The notes below the pieces were generated by a model that ran no database searches, was not told the origin of the DNA, and saw nothing but the letters and a program-made list of their open reading frames with translations. The position numbers were made by a program, and so were the translations under genes. Of a stretch of DNA of 64,000 nucleotides, positions 25,180 to 32,568 are shown piece by piece (the stretch's first letter is position 1; each line of letters opens with the position of its first letter). The DNA is from a virus: positions 1 to 64,000 of the IMG/VR virus record IMGVR_UViG_3300042509_002293. The stretch is one strand, 5' to 3'.

Positions 25180-25181
25180 AG

Positions 25182-26654
25182 ATGGAAGCCTCCGCCAAGG
25201 TCAAGCAGCTTCTCGACGAACTGGCCGCCGTTCTCGCAGAGATGGGCGCCCTCCAGGAGCAGGGCGACATCGAGGACACCGAGGCCGGTGACGAGATGGC
25301 CGAGAAGGCCGGCATGGAGGAGGACGAGACCGAAGCCGAGTCCCCCGAGCAGGTCGCCGAGGAGGAGGAGGCGAAGGAGAAGAAGATTCGCTGCCTCTGC
25401 GAGCGTGCCGAGAAGATCCGCGACCGCATCAAGTTTTACGAGTCTGTGGCCGCCAAGGAGCTTGAACTCCGAACGGTCCTGGACAAGGCGACCCCCGCGT
25501 CGGAGGCCGCCGTCGTTTCTCGAAACACCCCGGCCAAGGAGGGCCGTTCCGTGACGCAGATTTATCACAACCTTCCCGGTGCCGGTCGTCTCCGTGGTTT
25601 CCGTGGCCCGAACGCCGAGGAGCGTGCCTATCGTGCTGGCATGTTCTACAAGTCGGCCCTGTTCGGCGACCGTGAGGCGACCCGGTGGTGCGCTGACCAC
25701 GGCGTGATCGACAGCCGCGCGATGGGCGAGGGCGTCAACTCGCTCGGCGGCGTGAGCGTGGCCGAGGAGGTGCTCAACGAGATCATCGTGCTGGTTGAGC
25801 AGTACGGCGTGTTCGTTCAGAACGCCCGCAACGTGAACATGCAGTCGGACACCCTCGTGGTGCCTCGGCGAGTTGGCGGTCTCCAGGCCTATTTTATTGG
25901 CGAGAACACGAGCATCCCGGATTCCGACGCGAGTTGGGATCGGGTTCAGCTTATCGCCAAAAAGGTGGCTGTCTCTAATAGGATTTCTTCGGAGCTTTTG
26001 CAGGACTCCGTACTGGCTTTGGGCGATTATTTGACTATGGAGACAGCAAGGGCCATTTCGATCCTCACGGATCGCGTGGGCTTTGTGGGCACGGGCTCCG
26101 GCGAAGACGGTGGTATCGTCGGTGCCGCGACGAAGGTCGCTGACGGCAGCCACAACGCCGGCCTCGTGACGGCCGCGACCGGCAACACGTCGGCTACGAC
26201 CCTCACGATCGACGACTTCGTGAACACCGCAGCCCGTCTCCCCGTGTACGCACGGGCTCGGGCCGCGTGGTACTGCTCGCCCGCCGTGTTCGCGGCCAGC
26301 GTGCAGCGTCTCGGCCTGACCAACAACGGCAAGCTGACGGGCGGCAACAGCGCCTCGAACCTCGCCGATGCTCCCGAGATGCGTCTGCTCGGATACCCTG
26401 TGAATTTCGTGCATACGATGCCGAGCAACCTGGGTGTCGATGCCGGGAAGGTGCAGTTCCTGCTCGGCGACCTCAGCCTCAGCACGATGTACGCGACCCG
26501 TCGCGGCCTCCAGATCAAGACCTCGGTCGACCGCTACGCGGAACTCGACCAGACCCTGATCGTGGCGACCACGCGTTTCGACGCGGTGACGCATGACTGC
26601 GGCGACAACACGAAGGCTGGCCCGCTCGTTGGTCTCCGCACGGCTCTTTCTTGA
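25182..26654 (+). CDS. Major capsid protein, HK97 fold, with N-terminal delta domain
   Basis: 490 residues from the ATG at 25182. Residues 1-110 are a highly charged coiled coil (AKVKQLLDELAAVLAEMG, VAEEEEAKEKKIRCLCERAE), the scaffold-like delta domain removed by the prohead protease. The mature shell follows: YRAGMFYKSALFGDREATRW, GVNSLGGVSVAEEVLNEIIV, FVQNARNVNMQSDTLVVPRR, SNRISSELLQDSVLALGDYL and the C-terminal VDRYAELDQTLIVATTRFDA. This is a standard HK97-like major capsid protein. The likely cleavage is near residues 115-140. It is preceded by a structured leader. Confidence 0.9.
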   Translation: MEASAKVKQLLDELAAVLAEMGALQEQGDIEDTEAGDEMAEKAGMEEDETEAESPEQVAEEEEAKEKKIRCLCERAEKIRDRIKFYESVAAKELELRTVLDKATPASEAAVVSRNTPAKEGRSVTQIYHNLPGAGRLRGFRGPNAEERAYRAGMFYKSALFGDREATRWCADHGVIDSRAMGEGVNSLGGVSVAEEVLNEIIVLVEQYGVFVQNARNVNMQSDTLVVPRRVGGLQAYFIGENTSIPDSDASWDRVQLIAKKVAVSNRISSELLQDSVLALGDYLTMETARAISILTDRVGFVGTGSGEDGGIVGAATKVADGSHNAGLVTAATGNTSATTLTIDDFVNTAARLPVYARARAAWYCSPAVFAASVQRLGLTNNGKLTGGNSASNLADAPEMRLLGYPVNFVHTMPSNLGVDAGKVQFLLGDLSLSTMYATRRGLQIKTSVDRYAELDQTLIVATTRFDAVTHDCGDNTKAGPLVGLRTALS

Positions 26655-26706
26655 TGTACGGACACGGTAACCCCTCAACCAACCACTCCCTGGGAGCAGA
26701 TTTTCG

Positions 26707-27138
26707 ATGAACCACCTCGAAGCCACGAAGTCCGACGTCAAGGTCTCGGCCTCGGTTGCTACGAACGCCACCCACAGCCACGAGATTGACACGGTCGGCT
26801 ACGGCTACCTGTCGGTCGACGTGGCCTTCAGCCCGTTCGCCACGGCGACGTCGAGCTACGCGACCGTCCTGAAGCTCCAGGAGAGCGACACGGCCGGCAG
26901 CGGTCAGGTCGACATTCCGGGCATGACTGTGACGGCCGGCGCCGGCTCGACGACCGGTGCCAAGGCTGGTGCCGTGGCCCGGTTCAACGTCGACCTGCGT
27001 GGCAGCAAGCGGTACGTCACCGTGGTCGCTACCCCTGGCAACTCGGCCTCGGTGGTCACGGCCGCTCGCCTCGGGAAGGCGAACGACATGCCGTACAAGG
27101 CTGCCAACGCCGGCGTGAACGACTGGGTCTCGGGCTGA
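26707..27138 (+). CDS. Head decoration-type protein
   Basis: 143 residues, MNHLEATKSDVKVSASVATN ... YLSVDVAFSPFATATSSYAT, LKLQESDTAGSGQVDI and YVTVVATPGNSASVVTAARL. Small Thr/Ala/Val-rich beta proteins of this size placed right after the capsid gene often decorate the head, or act as head fibre bases. The recurrent GTACGGACACGG element lies upstream. The role is inferred from position. Confidence 0.5.
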   Translation: MNHLEATKSDVKVSASVATNATHSHEIDTVGYGYLSVDVAFSPFATATSSYATVLKLQESDTAGSGQVDIPGMTVTAGAGSTTGAKAGAVARFNVDLRGSKRYVTVVATPGNSASVVTAARLGKANDMPYKAANAGVNDWVSG

Positions 27139-27204
27139 GTCAAGGACGACTCGTCTGGGCACGGAAGCCCAAGCCTATTTCCACGGAGGGCTTGGAGCAG
27201 ATGG

Positions 27205-27978
27205 ATGAAGGTTGTTGTCGGTAACTTCGAGCACGACGTAAAAGTCGCTGCTTGCCTGAGCGTCCCCCGGCTGGGCTTTCAGGATAATTTTTTCACGGCC
27301 TATGCGGGGCTGGCCCCGCACGGCATCCAGATCACCAAAGGCGCCGGGGCCTTCTGGGATCAGACCATGTCCCGCATCCTCACGGATCTATCCAGTGAGG
27401 AGGCCGGGAATGATCTCGTCATCACGCTCGACTACGACAGCGTGTTCGAGCCCGACTGCGTCGTTCGGCTCGTCTCTGCGCTCCTGGTCAGCGGCGTCGA
27501 CGCCATCGCCCCGCTTCAGACCAAGCGGGACGACAAGAACCTGATGTTCACGCCGGCCGGTCTGGCCAGCGACACGGACGGCCCTGTGACCGTCACGCTG
27601 CCCGCCGAGTGGTGGGAGAAGCCGGCCCAGTTGGCGGACACGGCCCACTTCGGCCTGACTGTGATCCGCACGTCCGCCCTCCGCAGGACGCCCAAGCCCT
27701 GGTTCGTGGGAATCCCGAACGAGAAGGGCGACTGGGGTGACGGCCGGCGAGACCCGGACATCGGATTCTGGCATCGCTTCCGCGAGGCCGGGAACACCGT
27801 GGCCGTGTGCCCCCAGGTGGCGATCGGGCATGCCGAGCTTGTCATCACTTGGCCAGACCAGCGGCTCGGAGCCATCCACCAGTACCCGACCCACTACTGG
27901 GAGGCCGGCGGCAGGCGTCCTCCGGAGGCCTGGGGGAGCGACGACCACGCCGAGAAGTCCATGAGAGGCAGGAAATGA
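27205..27978 (+). CDS. GT-A type glycosyltransferase in the head operon
   Basis: 257 residues with a GT2/GT-A arrangement: a nucleotide-binding start MKVVVGNFEHDVKVAACLSV, then NDLVITLDYDSV with the D-x-D-type metal motif at residues 76-78, and a central PDIGFWHRFREAG acceptor-side helix. It would transfer a sugar from a nucleotide sugar. It lies between the decoration-type protein and the connectors and is coupled (ATGA) to the next gene, so glycosylation of virion proteins is a natural but unproven idea. A CCAAGCC/GGCTTGG hairpin spans the region just before its ribosome site. Confidence 0.75.
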   Translation: MKVVVGNFEHDVKVAACLSVPRLGFQDNFFTAYAGLAPHGIQITKGAGAFWDQTMSRILTDLSSEEAGNDLVITLDYDSVFEPDCVVRLVSALLVSGVDAIAPLQTKRDDKNLMFTPAGLASDTDGPVTVTLPAEWWEKPAQLADTAHFGLTVIRTSALRRTPKPWFVGIPNEKGDWGDGRRDPDIGFWHRFREAGNTVAVCPQVAIGHAELVITWPDQRLGAIHQYPTHYWEAGGRRPPEAWGSDDHAEKSMRGRK

Positions 27979-28190
27979 AGGTCAGACTTTTGAAGACTTG
28001 GGGCTGGTACAAGGTCGGTGACGTCGCCGACGTGTTCGAGCCACTGGGGGCGAATTGGATCCAGACCGGCATTGCCGAGGCCGTTCGCGAGGATCGGTCC
28101 ATGCCCGTGGAGCGGGCCGACGAGGTCGAGGACCGGGTCGAGCGGGCTGTCGTGAGCGAGAAGCGTCGCGTCCCCAAGGAAAGGGCGTGA
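27975..28190 (+). CDS. Small protein between glycosyltransferase and connector
   Basis: 71 residues with an ATGA overlap to the previous gene. It starts MKVRLLKTWGWYKVGDVADV and ends with a charged helix ADEVEDRVERAVVSEKRRVP. The first half has the SH3-like look of small 'KxGDVxDV' phage proteins found near heads. The function is unknown. Confidence 0.55.
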   Translation: MKVRLLKTWGWYKVGDVADVFEPLGANWIQTGIAEAVREDRSMPVERADEVEDRVERAVVSEKRRVPKERA

Positions 28191-28191
28191 C

Positions 28192-28842
28192 GTGTATCCA
28201 TCGAGGTTCGACCGATATCTCGACGTCGTATCCAGGGCGAACCTTCGGTATCGGTCTCTCGTTCGAGTCACCGAGCCGACGGTCGAGCCGGTCAGCCTGT
28301 CTGAGGTGAAGCAGCACCTCAGAATCGACCAAGAGTTCAACGACGACGACTCGTACCTGCTCTCCCTGGTAACCGCCTCGCGGCAGTACGTCGAGAACTA
28401 CGTTGACCGGACCCTGATCCGGACCCAGCTTCGCATGAAGCTCGACTTTTTCCCTGTCTGGGACCTGCCCCTGCCCCGCCCGCCGGTCATGCCGGACGCG
28501 GTGATTGTCCAGTACACGCCCTCGGACGTGGCACTCGGGTACGCATTGACTGAGTACGCGAACTTCCGCACGGACCGGGACTCCACTCCGTGCATTCTGC
28601 GGCCCCAGTGGAATGGCACTTGGCCGTCGTGCCGGGGCGCTGAGAACGACGTGGTCATCTCGTGGTGGGCGGGATACGGAACCACCGGGGCAGACGTGCC
28701 AGTCCCCGCCCGCCACGCGATGCTTTTGATCCTCAGCCACTGGTATCGCAACCGCGAGGCGGTCTCCGAGTCGCGATTCGCACCCGTCCCCATGTCCGCC
28801 GAGACGCTACTCGGGACCGTCAACTGGGGGCAGTACCGGTGA
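28192..28842 (+). CDS. Head-tail connector, gp6-like
   Basis: 216 residues from the GTG at 28192. LVRVTEPTVEPVSLSEVKQH, LRIDQEFNDDDSYLLSLVTA, SRQYVENYVDRTLI is the standard N-terminal block of HK97 gp6-type connector proteins; later HAMLLILSHWYRNREAVSES completes the family pattern. It attaches under the portal as a 12- or 13-fold ring. It is slightly longer than usual, with a 60-residue insertion rich in Pro, Tyr and Arg. It overlaps the next gene by four bases. Confidence 0.85.
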   Translation: MYPSRFDRYLDVVSRANLRYRSLVRVTEPTVEPVSLSEVKQHLRIDQEFNDDDSYLLSLVTASRQYVENYVDRTLIRTQLRMKLDFFPVWDLPLPRPPVMPDAVIVQYTPSDVALGYALTEYANFRTDRDSTPCILRPQWNGTWPSCRGAENDVVISWWAGYGTTGADVPVPARHAMLLILSHWYRNREAVSESRFAPVPMSAETLLGTVNWGQYR

Positions 28843-29171
28843 TCAATGCCGGCGAACTCCGCGAGTCCGTGACCGTCCAGGTGGCGAGCAAGGCCACCAA
28901 CGCCTACGGGGAGACGGTCATGTCCTGGTCGACGTTCGCCAGCCGGCGGGCCTCGATCGACGGCCGGACGATCACCGAGACGATGAACGCCGAGCAGCCC
29001 TACACGAGCGGTGCCTACAACGTCCGGTTTCGGTATCTCCCGGGCCTGACGTCCGAGATGCGACTGGTTTGGACGAGCCGGAAGCCGAACCGAGTCCTGG
29101 ACATCGTGGCCGTCACCGAGAAGGGCATGAGGGAAGAGCACGAACTGGTGTGTAAGGAGTGGAAGGGGTGA
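28839..29171 (+). CDS. Head-tail adaptor protein
   Basis: 110 residues from the GTG at 28839 (GTGA overlap). It begins INAGELRESVTVQVASKATN and contains AYGETVMSWSTFASRRASID, VRFRYLPGLTSEMRLVWTSR and LDIVAVTEKGMREEHELVCK. This is the SPP1 gp16 / phage head-tail joining family, a small beta-barrel stopper. It lies in the expected order after the gp6-like connector. Confidence 0.85.
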   Translation: MINAGELRESVTVQVASKATNAYGETVMSWSTFASRRASIDGRTITETMNAEQPYTSGAYNVRFRYLPGLTSEMRLVWTSRKPNRVLDIVAVTEKGMREEHELVCKEWKG

Positions 29172-29545
29172 TCCTCGGCCTCGAAGAGACGAAGCAGGCC
29201 CTCCTGGACTTCCCGTCCGTGCTCGACACGGACCGGGCACTTCGCGACGTGGCCTCCCAGTTCCGGGCCAGGATCTCCAGCGTCACCCCCGTCGGCTACA
29301 GCGGCCGTCTCAAGCGGTCCGTCATGGCTGAGTTCGACGAGGGCGTCGCCAGGGTTGGGTACGAGGAGGGCGTCGAAACGTCCGGGAATCCGGAACTCGA
29401 CAGCGTCCTGAGGCCCAGGACCAGGGGCCGCAGCGTTCTGTGGGTTCCGGCCGAGGACCTGGGCGAGTTGCTGGCCCAGGAGTTCGAGGACTTCGAGGGT
29501 GTGGCCATGTCTGTCCTGGAGGACGCCTTCGATGGCCGCTCCTGA
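29168..29545 (+). CDS. HK97 gp10-like tail/neck protein
   Basis: 125 residues. AAGGAG at 29154-29159 supports the GTG at 29168, which overlaps the previous stop, over an in-frame GTG at 29159. VILGLEETKQALLDFPSVLD, LRDVASQFRARISSVTPVGY, SGRLKRSVMAEF is the helical core of HK97 gp10-type proteins, and the C-terminal AEDLGELLAQEFEDFEGVAM closes it. It takes part in head-tail joining. Confidence 0.75.
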   Translation: MILGLEETKQALLDFPSVLDTDRALRDVASQFRARISSVTPVGYSGRLKRSVMAEFDEGVARVGYEEGVETSGNPELDSVLRPRTRGRSVLWVPAEDLGELLAQEFEDFEGVAMSVLEDAFDGRS

Positions 29546-29927
29546 GGCTTGGCTCCGCAACGCGATCACCCAGGCGACCACGGCCGGGGTCCACCCGGTC
29601 CTCGCCCCGCAGAATTCGCCATTCCCGCTCGTGGTGTACCGGCGTTCCGCGACACGCCGCGAACGAGGCTTGACCGGGAATTTCGGGGTCCCGGTAGCCA
29701 CGTTTTCCGTCTCGATCGTCTCCCAGTCCTACTCGGAGGTGAAGGACATCTCCGACGCGATCCGAAGGCGGGTCGACAACTTTACGGGCGACTACTCTGG
29801 GGTGAAAATTGTGACAGTGGCGCTCACTGCCGAGAGCGACAACATGGAACGTCCTCCGGACGGTCAGGCGAAGCCACTTTACAGGGTCGACCAAGTCTAC
29901 GACGTTCGATTTCAGGAAACCATTTAG
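29532..29927 (+). CDS. Tail terminator/completion protein, DUF3168-like
   Basis: 131 residues. APEAWLRNAITQATTAGVHP, PFPLVVYRRSATRRERGLTG, VATFSVSIVSQSYSEVKDIS, DAIRRRVDNFTGDYSGVKIV and a final YRVDQVYDVRFQETI match the DUF3168 tail completion fold. It caps the tail tube at the head end. The first 14 bases overlap the preceding gene. Confidence 0.8.
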   Translation: MAAPEAWLRNAITQATTAGVHPVLAPQNSPFPLVVYRRSATRRERGLTGNFGVPVATFSVSIVSQSYSEVKDISDAIRRRVDNFTGDYSGVKIVTVALTAESDNMERPPDGQAKPLYRVDQVYDVRFQETI

Positions 29928-29948
29928 CGTCCAAGGAGGGACGGCAAC

Positions 29949-30320
29949 ATGGCTTACGAGTCCTCGCAGGGCATTTCGTTCACCTTCTCCGGTCAGGCGT
30001 TTACCGCCAACCAGATTCAGATGACCAAGAAGTTGTCTGAGATCGACGTCACGAGCCTTGGCGACAAGACTGGCTCATTTCGTTCATACCGCCCGTCCCC
30101 GATCGTCGACGCCCCGGAACTGAAGGTCGACTTCGTCGGTCTCACCTTGCCCCAGATGACCTCCACCGGCGCCATCACCTGGACCGTGGACGCCAGCGGC
30201 TCGAACGCGGCCTTCACGGCGAACATGCCGACGGTTGCGCTCTGCACCTCGGCCGACGTGACGGCTCAGGTTGGCGAACTCATCAAGGGCTCCGCGACTT
30301 TCCGCCTGACTCAGAACTAA
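29949..30320 (+). CDS. Tail tube protein paralogue 1
   Basis: 123 residues, MAYESSQGISFTFSGQAFTA ... AQVGELIKGSATFRLTQN. The pattern 'SQGIxFxFxxxxYTAxQIxxxR ... EFDVTS ... IKVDWVG ... LxIxAQAGELIKGSATFKV' defines five consecutive genes here. The beta-rich fold and position between tail terminator and assembly chaperones point to tail tube proteins. This first copy has a perfect SD (AAGGAGG) and is likely the main tube subunit. Confidence 0.65.
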   Translation: MAYESSQGISFTFSGQAFTANQIQMTKKLSEIDVTSLGDKTGSFRSYRPSPIVDAPELKVDFVGLTLPQMTSTGAITWTVDASGSNAAFTANMPTVALCTSADVTAQVGELIKGSATFRLTQN

Positions 30321-30339
30321 CACCCCGCCGAGTCTGACA

Positions 30340-30690
30340 ATGCAGGACTCGCAAGGGATTACGTTCTCGTTTGGTGGCAATGCTTACACGGCGACCCAGA
30401 TCGCCGTGTCGCGAGGCCGCGCTGAGTTTGACGTCTCCAGCACAGACTTGTCATCGAAGTCGCTCAGGCGGCTTCGGCTGGGGAAGATCAACGAGGTCTC
30501 AATAAAGGTCGACTGGATCGGCAAGGTGACTCCGACGGTCACGGCCACGGCCAACTTCACTGTCACTGGGACTGACCTCGGAGCAAATTCATTCTCCGGG
30601 AAGCCCGCCATCTGCACGGGCCTGAGCATCACCGGAAACGCGGGCGACCTCGTTCGCGGTTCGGCGACGTTCAAGGTGTCACACGACTAA
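30340..30690 (+). CDS. Tail tube-like paralogue 2
   Basis: 116 residues, MQDSQGITFSFGGNAYTATQ ... SIKVDWIGKVTPTVTATANF ... AGDLVRGSATFKVSHD. It is a close paralogue of the copy that follows, sharing the ATQIxVSRGxAEFDV segment and the LRRxRLxxxxxxxIKVDW centre. No clear SD, but the start is fixed by alignment to its paralogues. It may form a minor or alternative tail ring. Confidence 0.6.
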   Translation: MQDSQGITFSFGGNAYTATQIAVSRGRAEFDVSSTDLSSKSLRRLRLGKINEVSIKVDWIGKVTPTVTATANFTVTGTDLGANSFSGKPAICTGLSITGNAGDLVRGSATFKVSHD

Positions 30691-30707
30691 AAGTCTGGGT
30701 ACGCGTC

Positions 30708-31073
30708 ATGGCAGTCGAATTTGACTCGATCGTTGGCGTGACGTTCACGTTCGATGGCGACCCGTACACGGCAACCCAGATCAGCGTGTCCCGTGGTGCG
30801 GCCGAGTTTGACGTCACGAGCACGGCGATTCCGGACAACGGGCTCAGGAGGTTTCGGCTGAGCGAGGTCCAGTCGTGTGACATCAAGGTCGACTGGGTTG
30901 GCCTCACGATACCTCCGATCGACGCGGTGAAGTCTTTCACTATTTCGGGCGGCACGGCGGTGTCCGCCCTGTACGCCACCGGCTCGATGGCCCTCTGCAC
31001 CGGCCTGACCATCACCGCCCAGGCCGGCGAGCTAATCAAGGGCTCCGCGACATTTAAGGTGAGCTACGACTGA
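30708..31073 (+). CDS. Tail tube-like paralogue 3
   Basis: 121 residues, MAVEFDSIVGVTFTFDGDPY ... VDWVGLTIPPIDAVKSFTIS ... AGELIKGSATFKVSYD. Upstream lies AAAGTCTGGGTACGCG, one copy of the recurrent intergenic element, rather than a strong SD. The stop overlaps the ATG of copy 4. Most similar to copy 2 in the ATQISVSRGAAEFDVTST block. Confidence 0.6.
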   Translation: MAVEFDSIVGVTFTFDGDPYTATQISVSRGAAEFDVTSTAIPDNGLRRFRLSEVQSCDIKVDWVGLTIPPIDAVKSFTISGGTAVSALYATGSMALCTGLTITAQAGELIKGSATFKVSYD

Positions 31074-31447
31074 TGGCTTACGAGTCCTCCCAGGGAATCA
31101 TCTTCAAGTTCAACAACGTGGTCTACACGGCCACGTCGGTGTCCGTGTCGAGGTCAATGGGCGAGTACAACGTCACGAGCCTGAATATCCCCAAAGGCCC
31201 GAACTGCATGACCCGGTACAGGCCCGGCGGGCTCAAAAGCATCGAGATCAAGGTTGACTGGGTTGGATCCACCCTGCCCCCAACGGATGCGCCGTATTCA
31301 ATCGCCTTTGATGGCGACGGCCCTGGTTCTGGCTCCGGGCTGACTGAAGACTCGATCAGCAAGGCAATCGCCACGGGAGTCACGCTCACAGCGCAGGCCG
31401 GGGACTTGATCAAGGGCACTGCCACCTTCAAGGTCACGGTGGACTGA
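31073..31447 (+). CDS. Tail tube-like paralogue 4
   Basis: 124 residues, MAYESSQGIIFKFNNVVYTA ... IEIKVDWVGSTLPPTDAPYS ... AGDLIKGTATFKVTVD. Its first seven residues are identical to copy 1. It has a Gly/Ser-rich loop (GDGPGSGSG) at the position where copies 1-3 are shorter. It overlaps its neighbours at both stop/start junctions. Confidence 0.6.
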   Translation: MAYESSQGIIFKFNNVVYTATSVSVSRSMGEYNVTSLNIPKGPNCMTRYRPGGLKSIEIKVDWVGSTLPPTDAPYSIAFDGDGPGSGSGLTEDSISKAIATGVTLTAQAGDLIKGTATFKVTVD

Positions 31448-31878
31448 TGGCAGGCGAATTGCCGGCTGGATTTCCTGAAGTCGTCGAGTCGCAGGGCATC
31501 ACCGTGCGGTGGGGCGGAGTGAACATTGTCGTCACCGGGATTCGCTACAACCGATCCGCAGCGGGCGAGGTCGACGTTACGGGCATTCGCTCGTTCGCGT
31601 GGACAGACGCAGCTAACTCAGACAATCGTCGAGTTGTCAAGGAGGTCGAGTACAGCGTCATCGACCCTGGCGAGGTGGAGTGCGACTTCGTTGGGCCGAG
31701 CACGTTTGACGAAAGCTGGGTGGGCAATCGCAGACTCCTGACGATCTCAGGGCTCGACAACGCCCCGAGCGGCGTCCAGGCCTATCTCACGAATCTTTCA
31801 ATACAGGCACGAGCCGGGGAACTGGTCACCGGCTCTTGCACGTTTCGTTTGTCGAGCGACATGACCGGTGTTTTTTAG
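31447..31878 (+). CDS. Tail tube-like paralogue 5, most divergent
   Basis: 143 residues. EVVESQGITVRWGGVNIVVT, GEVDVTGIRSFAW and LSIQARAGELVTGSCTFRLS preserve the family frame, but the N-terminus is extended (MAGELPAGFPE) and the centre has an acidic insert (YSVIDPGEVECDFVGPSTF). It may serve at a tube end. It starts on the stop of copy 4. Confidence 0.55.
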   Translation: MAGELPAGFPEVVESQGITVRWGGVNIVVTGIRYNRSAAGEVDVTGIRSFAWTDAANSDNRRVVKEVEYSVIDPGEVECDFVGPSTFDESWVGNRRLLTISGLDNAPSGVQAYLTNLSIQARAGELVTGSCTFRLSSDMTGVF

Positions 31879-31904
31879 TCTGGATATCAGGAGTAGGTAG
31901 GCAT

Positions 31905-32270
31905 ATGGGATTCTTGAACAAGGCGGCGATTCTGGCGGCGAAGGACAAGAAGATGGTCGAGGTTTCCGTGCCCGAGTGGCCCGACGACAAGGGCGAGCCG
32001 GGCGTGGTGAACCTCCGGGTTCTCACCGGCACCGAGCGTGACCGTTTCGAGTCGGAGTTTGTGGGCGGCAACAAGTCCGTCGACATGGTCCGGGCGAAGC
32101 TGGTGGCGAAGTGTCTGTGTGACTCGGATGGCAACCGCCTCTTCACTGAGCAGGAGATTCCTGCACTGAGCGACAAGAGCGCGGCCGTCCTCGACCGTCT
32201 CTTCGCGAAGTGCATGAAGCTCAACCGGTTCACCAAGGACGACGTGGAGGAACTCGCGGGAAACTCCTGA
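31905..32270 (+). CDS. Tail assembly chaperone G-like
   Basis: 121 residues from the ATG at 31905, preceded by GGAGTAGG. It begins MGFLNKAAILAAKDKKMVEV and includes VVNLRVLTGTERDRFESEFV and SAAVLDRLFAKCMKLNRFTK. It has the size, position and helical character of lambda gpG-type chaperones that coat the tape measure. A -1 slippery site near its stop creates the longer GT product. Confidence 0.8.
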   Translation: MGFLNKAAILAAKDKKMVEVSVPEWPDDKGEPGVVNLRVLTGTERDRFESEFVGGNKSVDMVRAKLVAKCLCDSDGNRLFTEQEIPALSDKSAAVLDRLFAKCMKLNRFTKDDVEELAGNS

Positions 32271-32566
32271 GCCGTCCGAGGCGGCGATTTGAGTATCGAC
32301 TGGCGTTGGCACTCGGGAAGACGCACAGGCAACTCCTGGAGGAGTGCGACGCTGAAGAACTAGCCGAGTGGGAGGCCTATTGGCTGATAGAGCCGTGGGG
32401 GGACGAATGGCGACAGATTGCCCGTCTCACCACGGCTCTATGCACTGCATGGGGCAGTAAGAACCTCGAAGAGGAAATGATCATGCCGAGCAGCCGCAAG
32501 CCTCCCCAGTCGAAGGATCAGATGATGAGCGAGCTTATGAAGGTCCCAGGGCTCTTTCAGAATTAG
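31905..32566 (+). CDS. Tail assembly chaperone GT-like fusion by -1 frameshift
   Basis: Slipping at GGGAAAC (32258-32264) moves the ribosome into the frame that reads LLSRPRRRFEYRLALALGKT, avoids the TGA at 32268 and ends at 32566. The T-like part contains LLEECDAEELAEWEAYWLIE, the usual 'EWxAYxxxEP' region of gpT-type proteins. The final product is about 220 residues. The ratio of G to GT controls tail assembly in lambda. Confidence 0.8.
32258..32264 (+). promoter_or_regulatory. -1 ribosomal frameshift site
   Basis: GGGAAAC in the frame G GGA AAC, one base different from the lambda G/T site GGGAAAG. It lies four bases before the zero-frame TGA (32268-32270). Both tRNAs can re-pair at their first two positions after a -1 slip. 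The shifted frame is open for a further ~100 codons and gives the expected gpT-like sequence. Confidence 0.8.
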
Positions 32567-32568
32567 CG

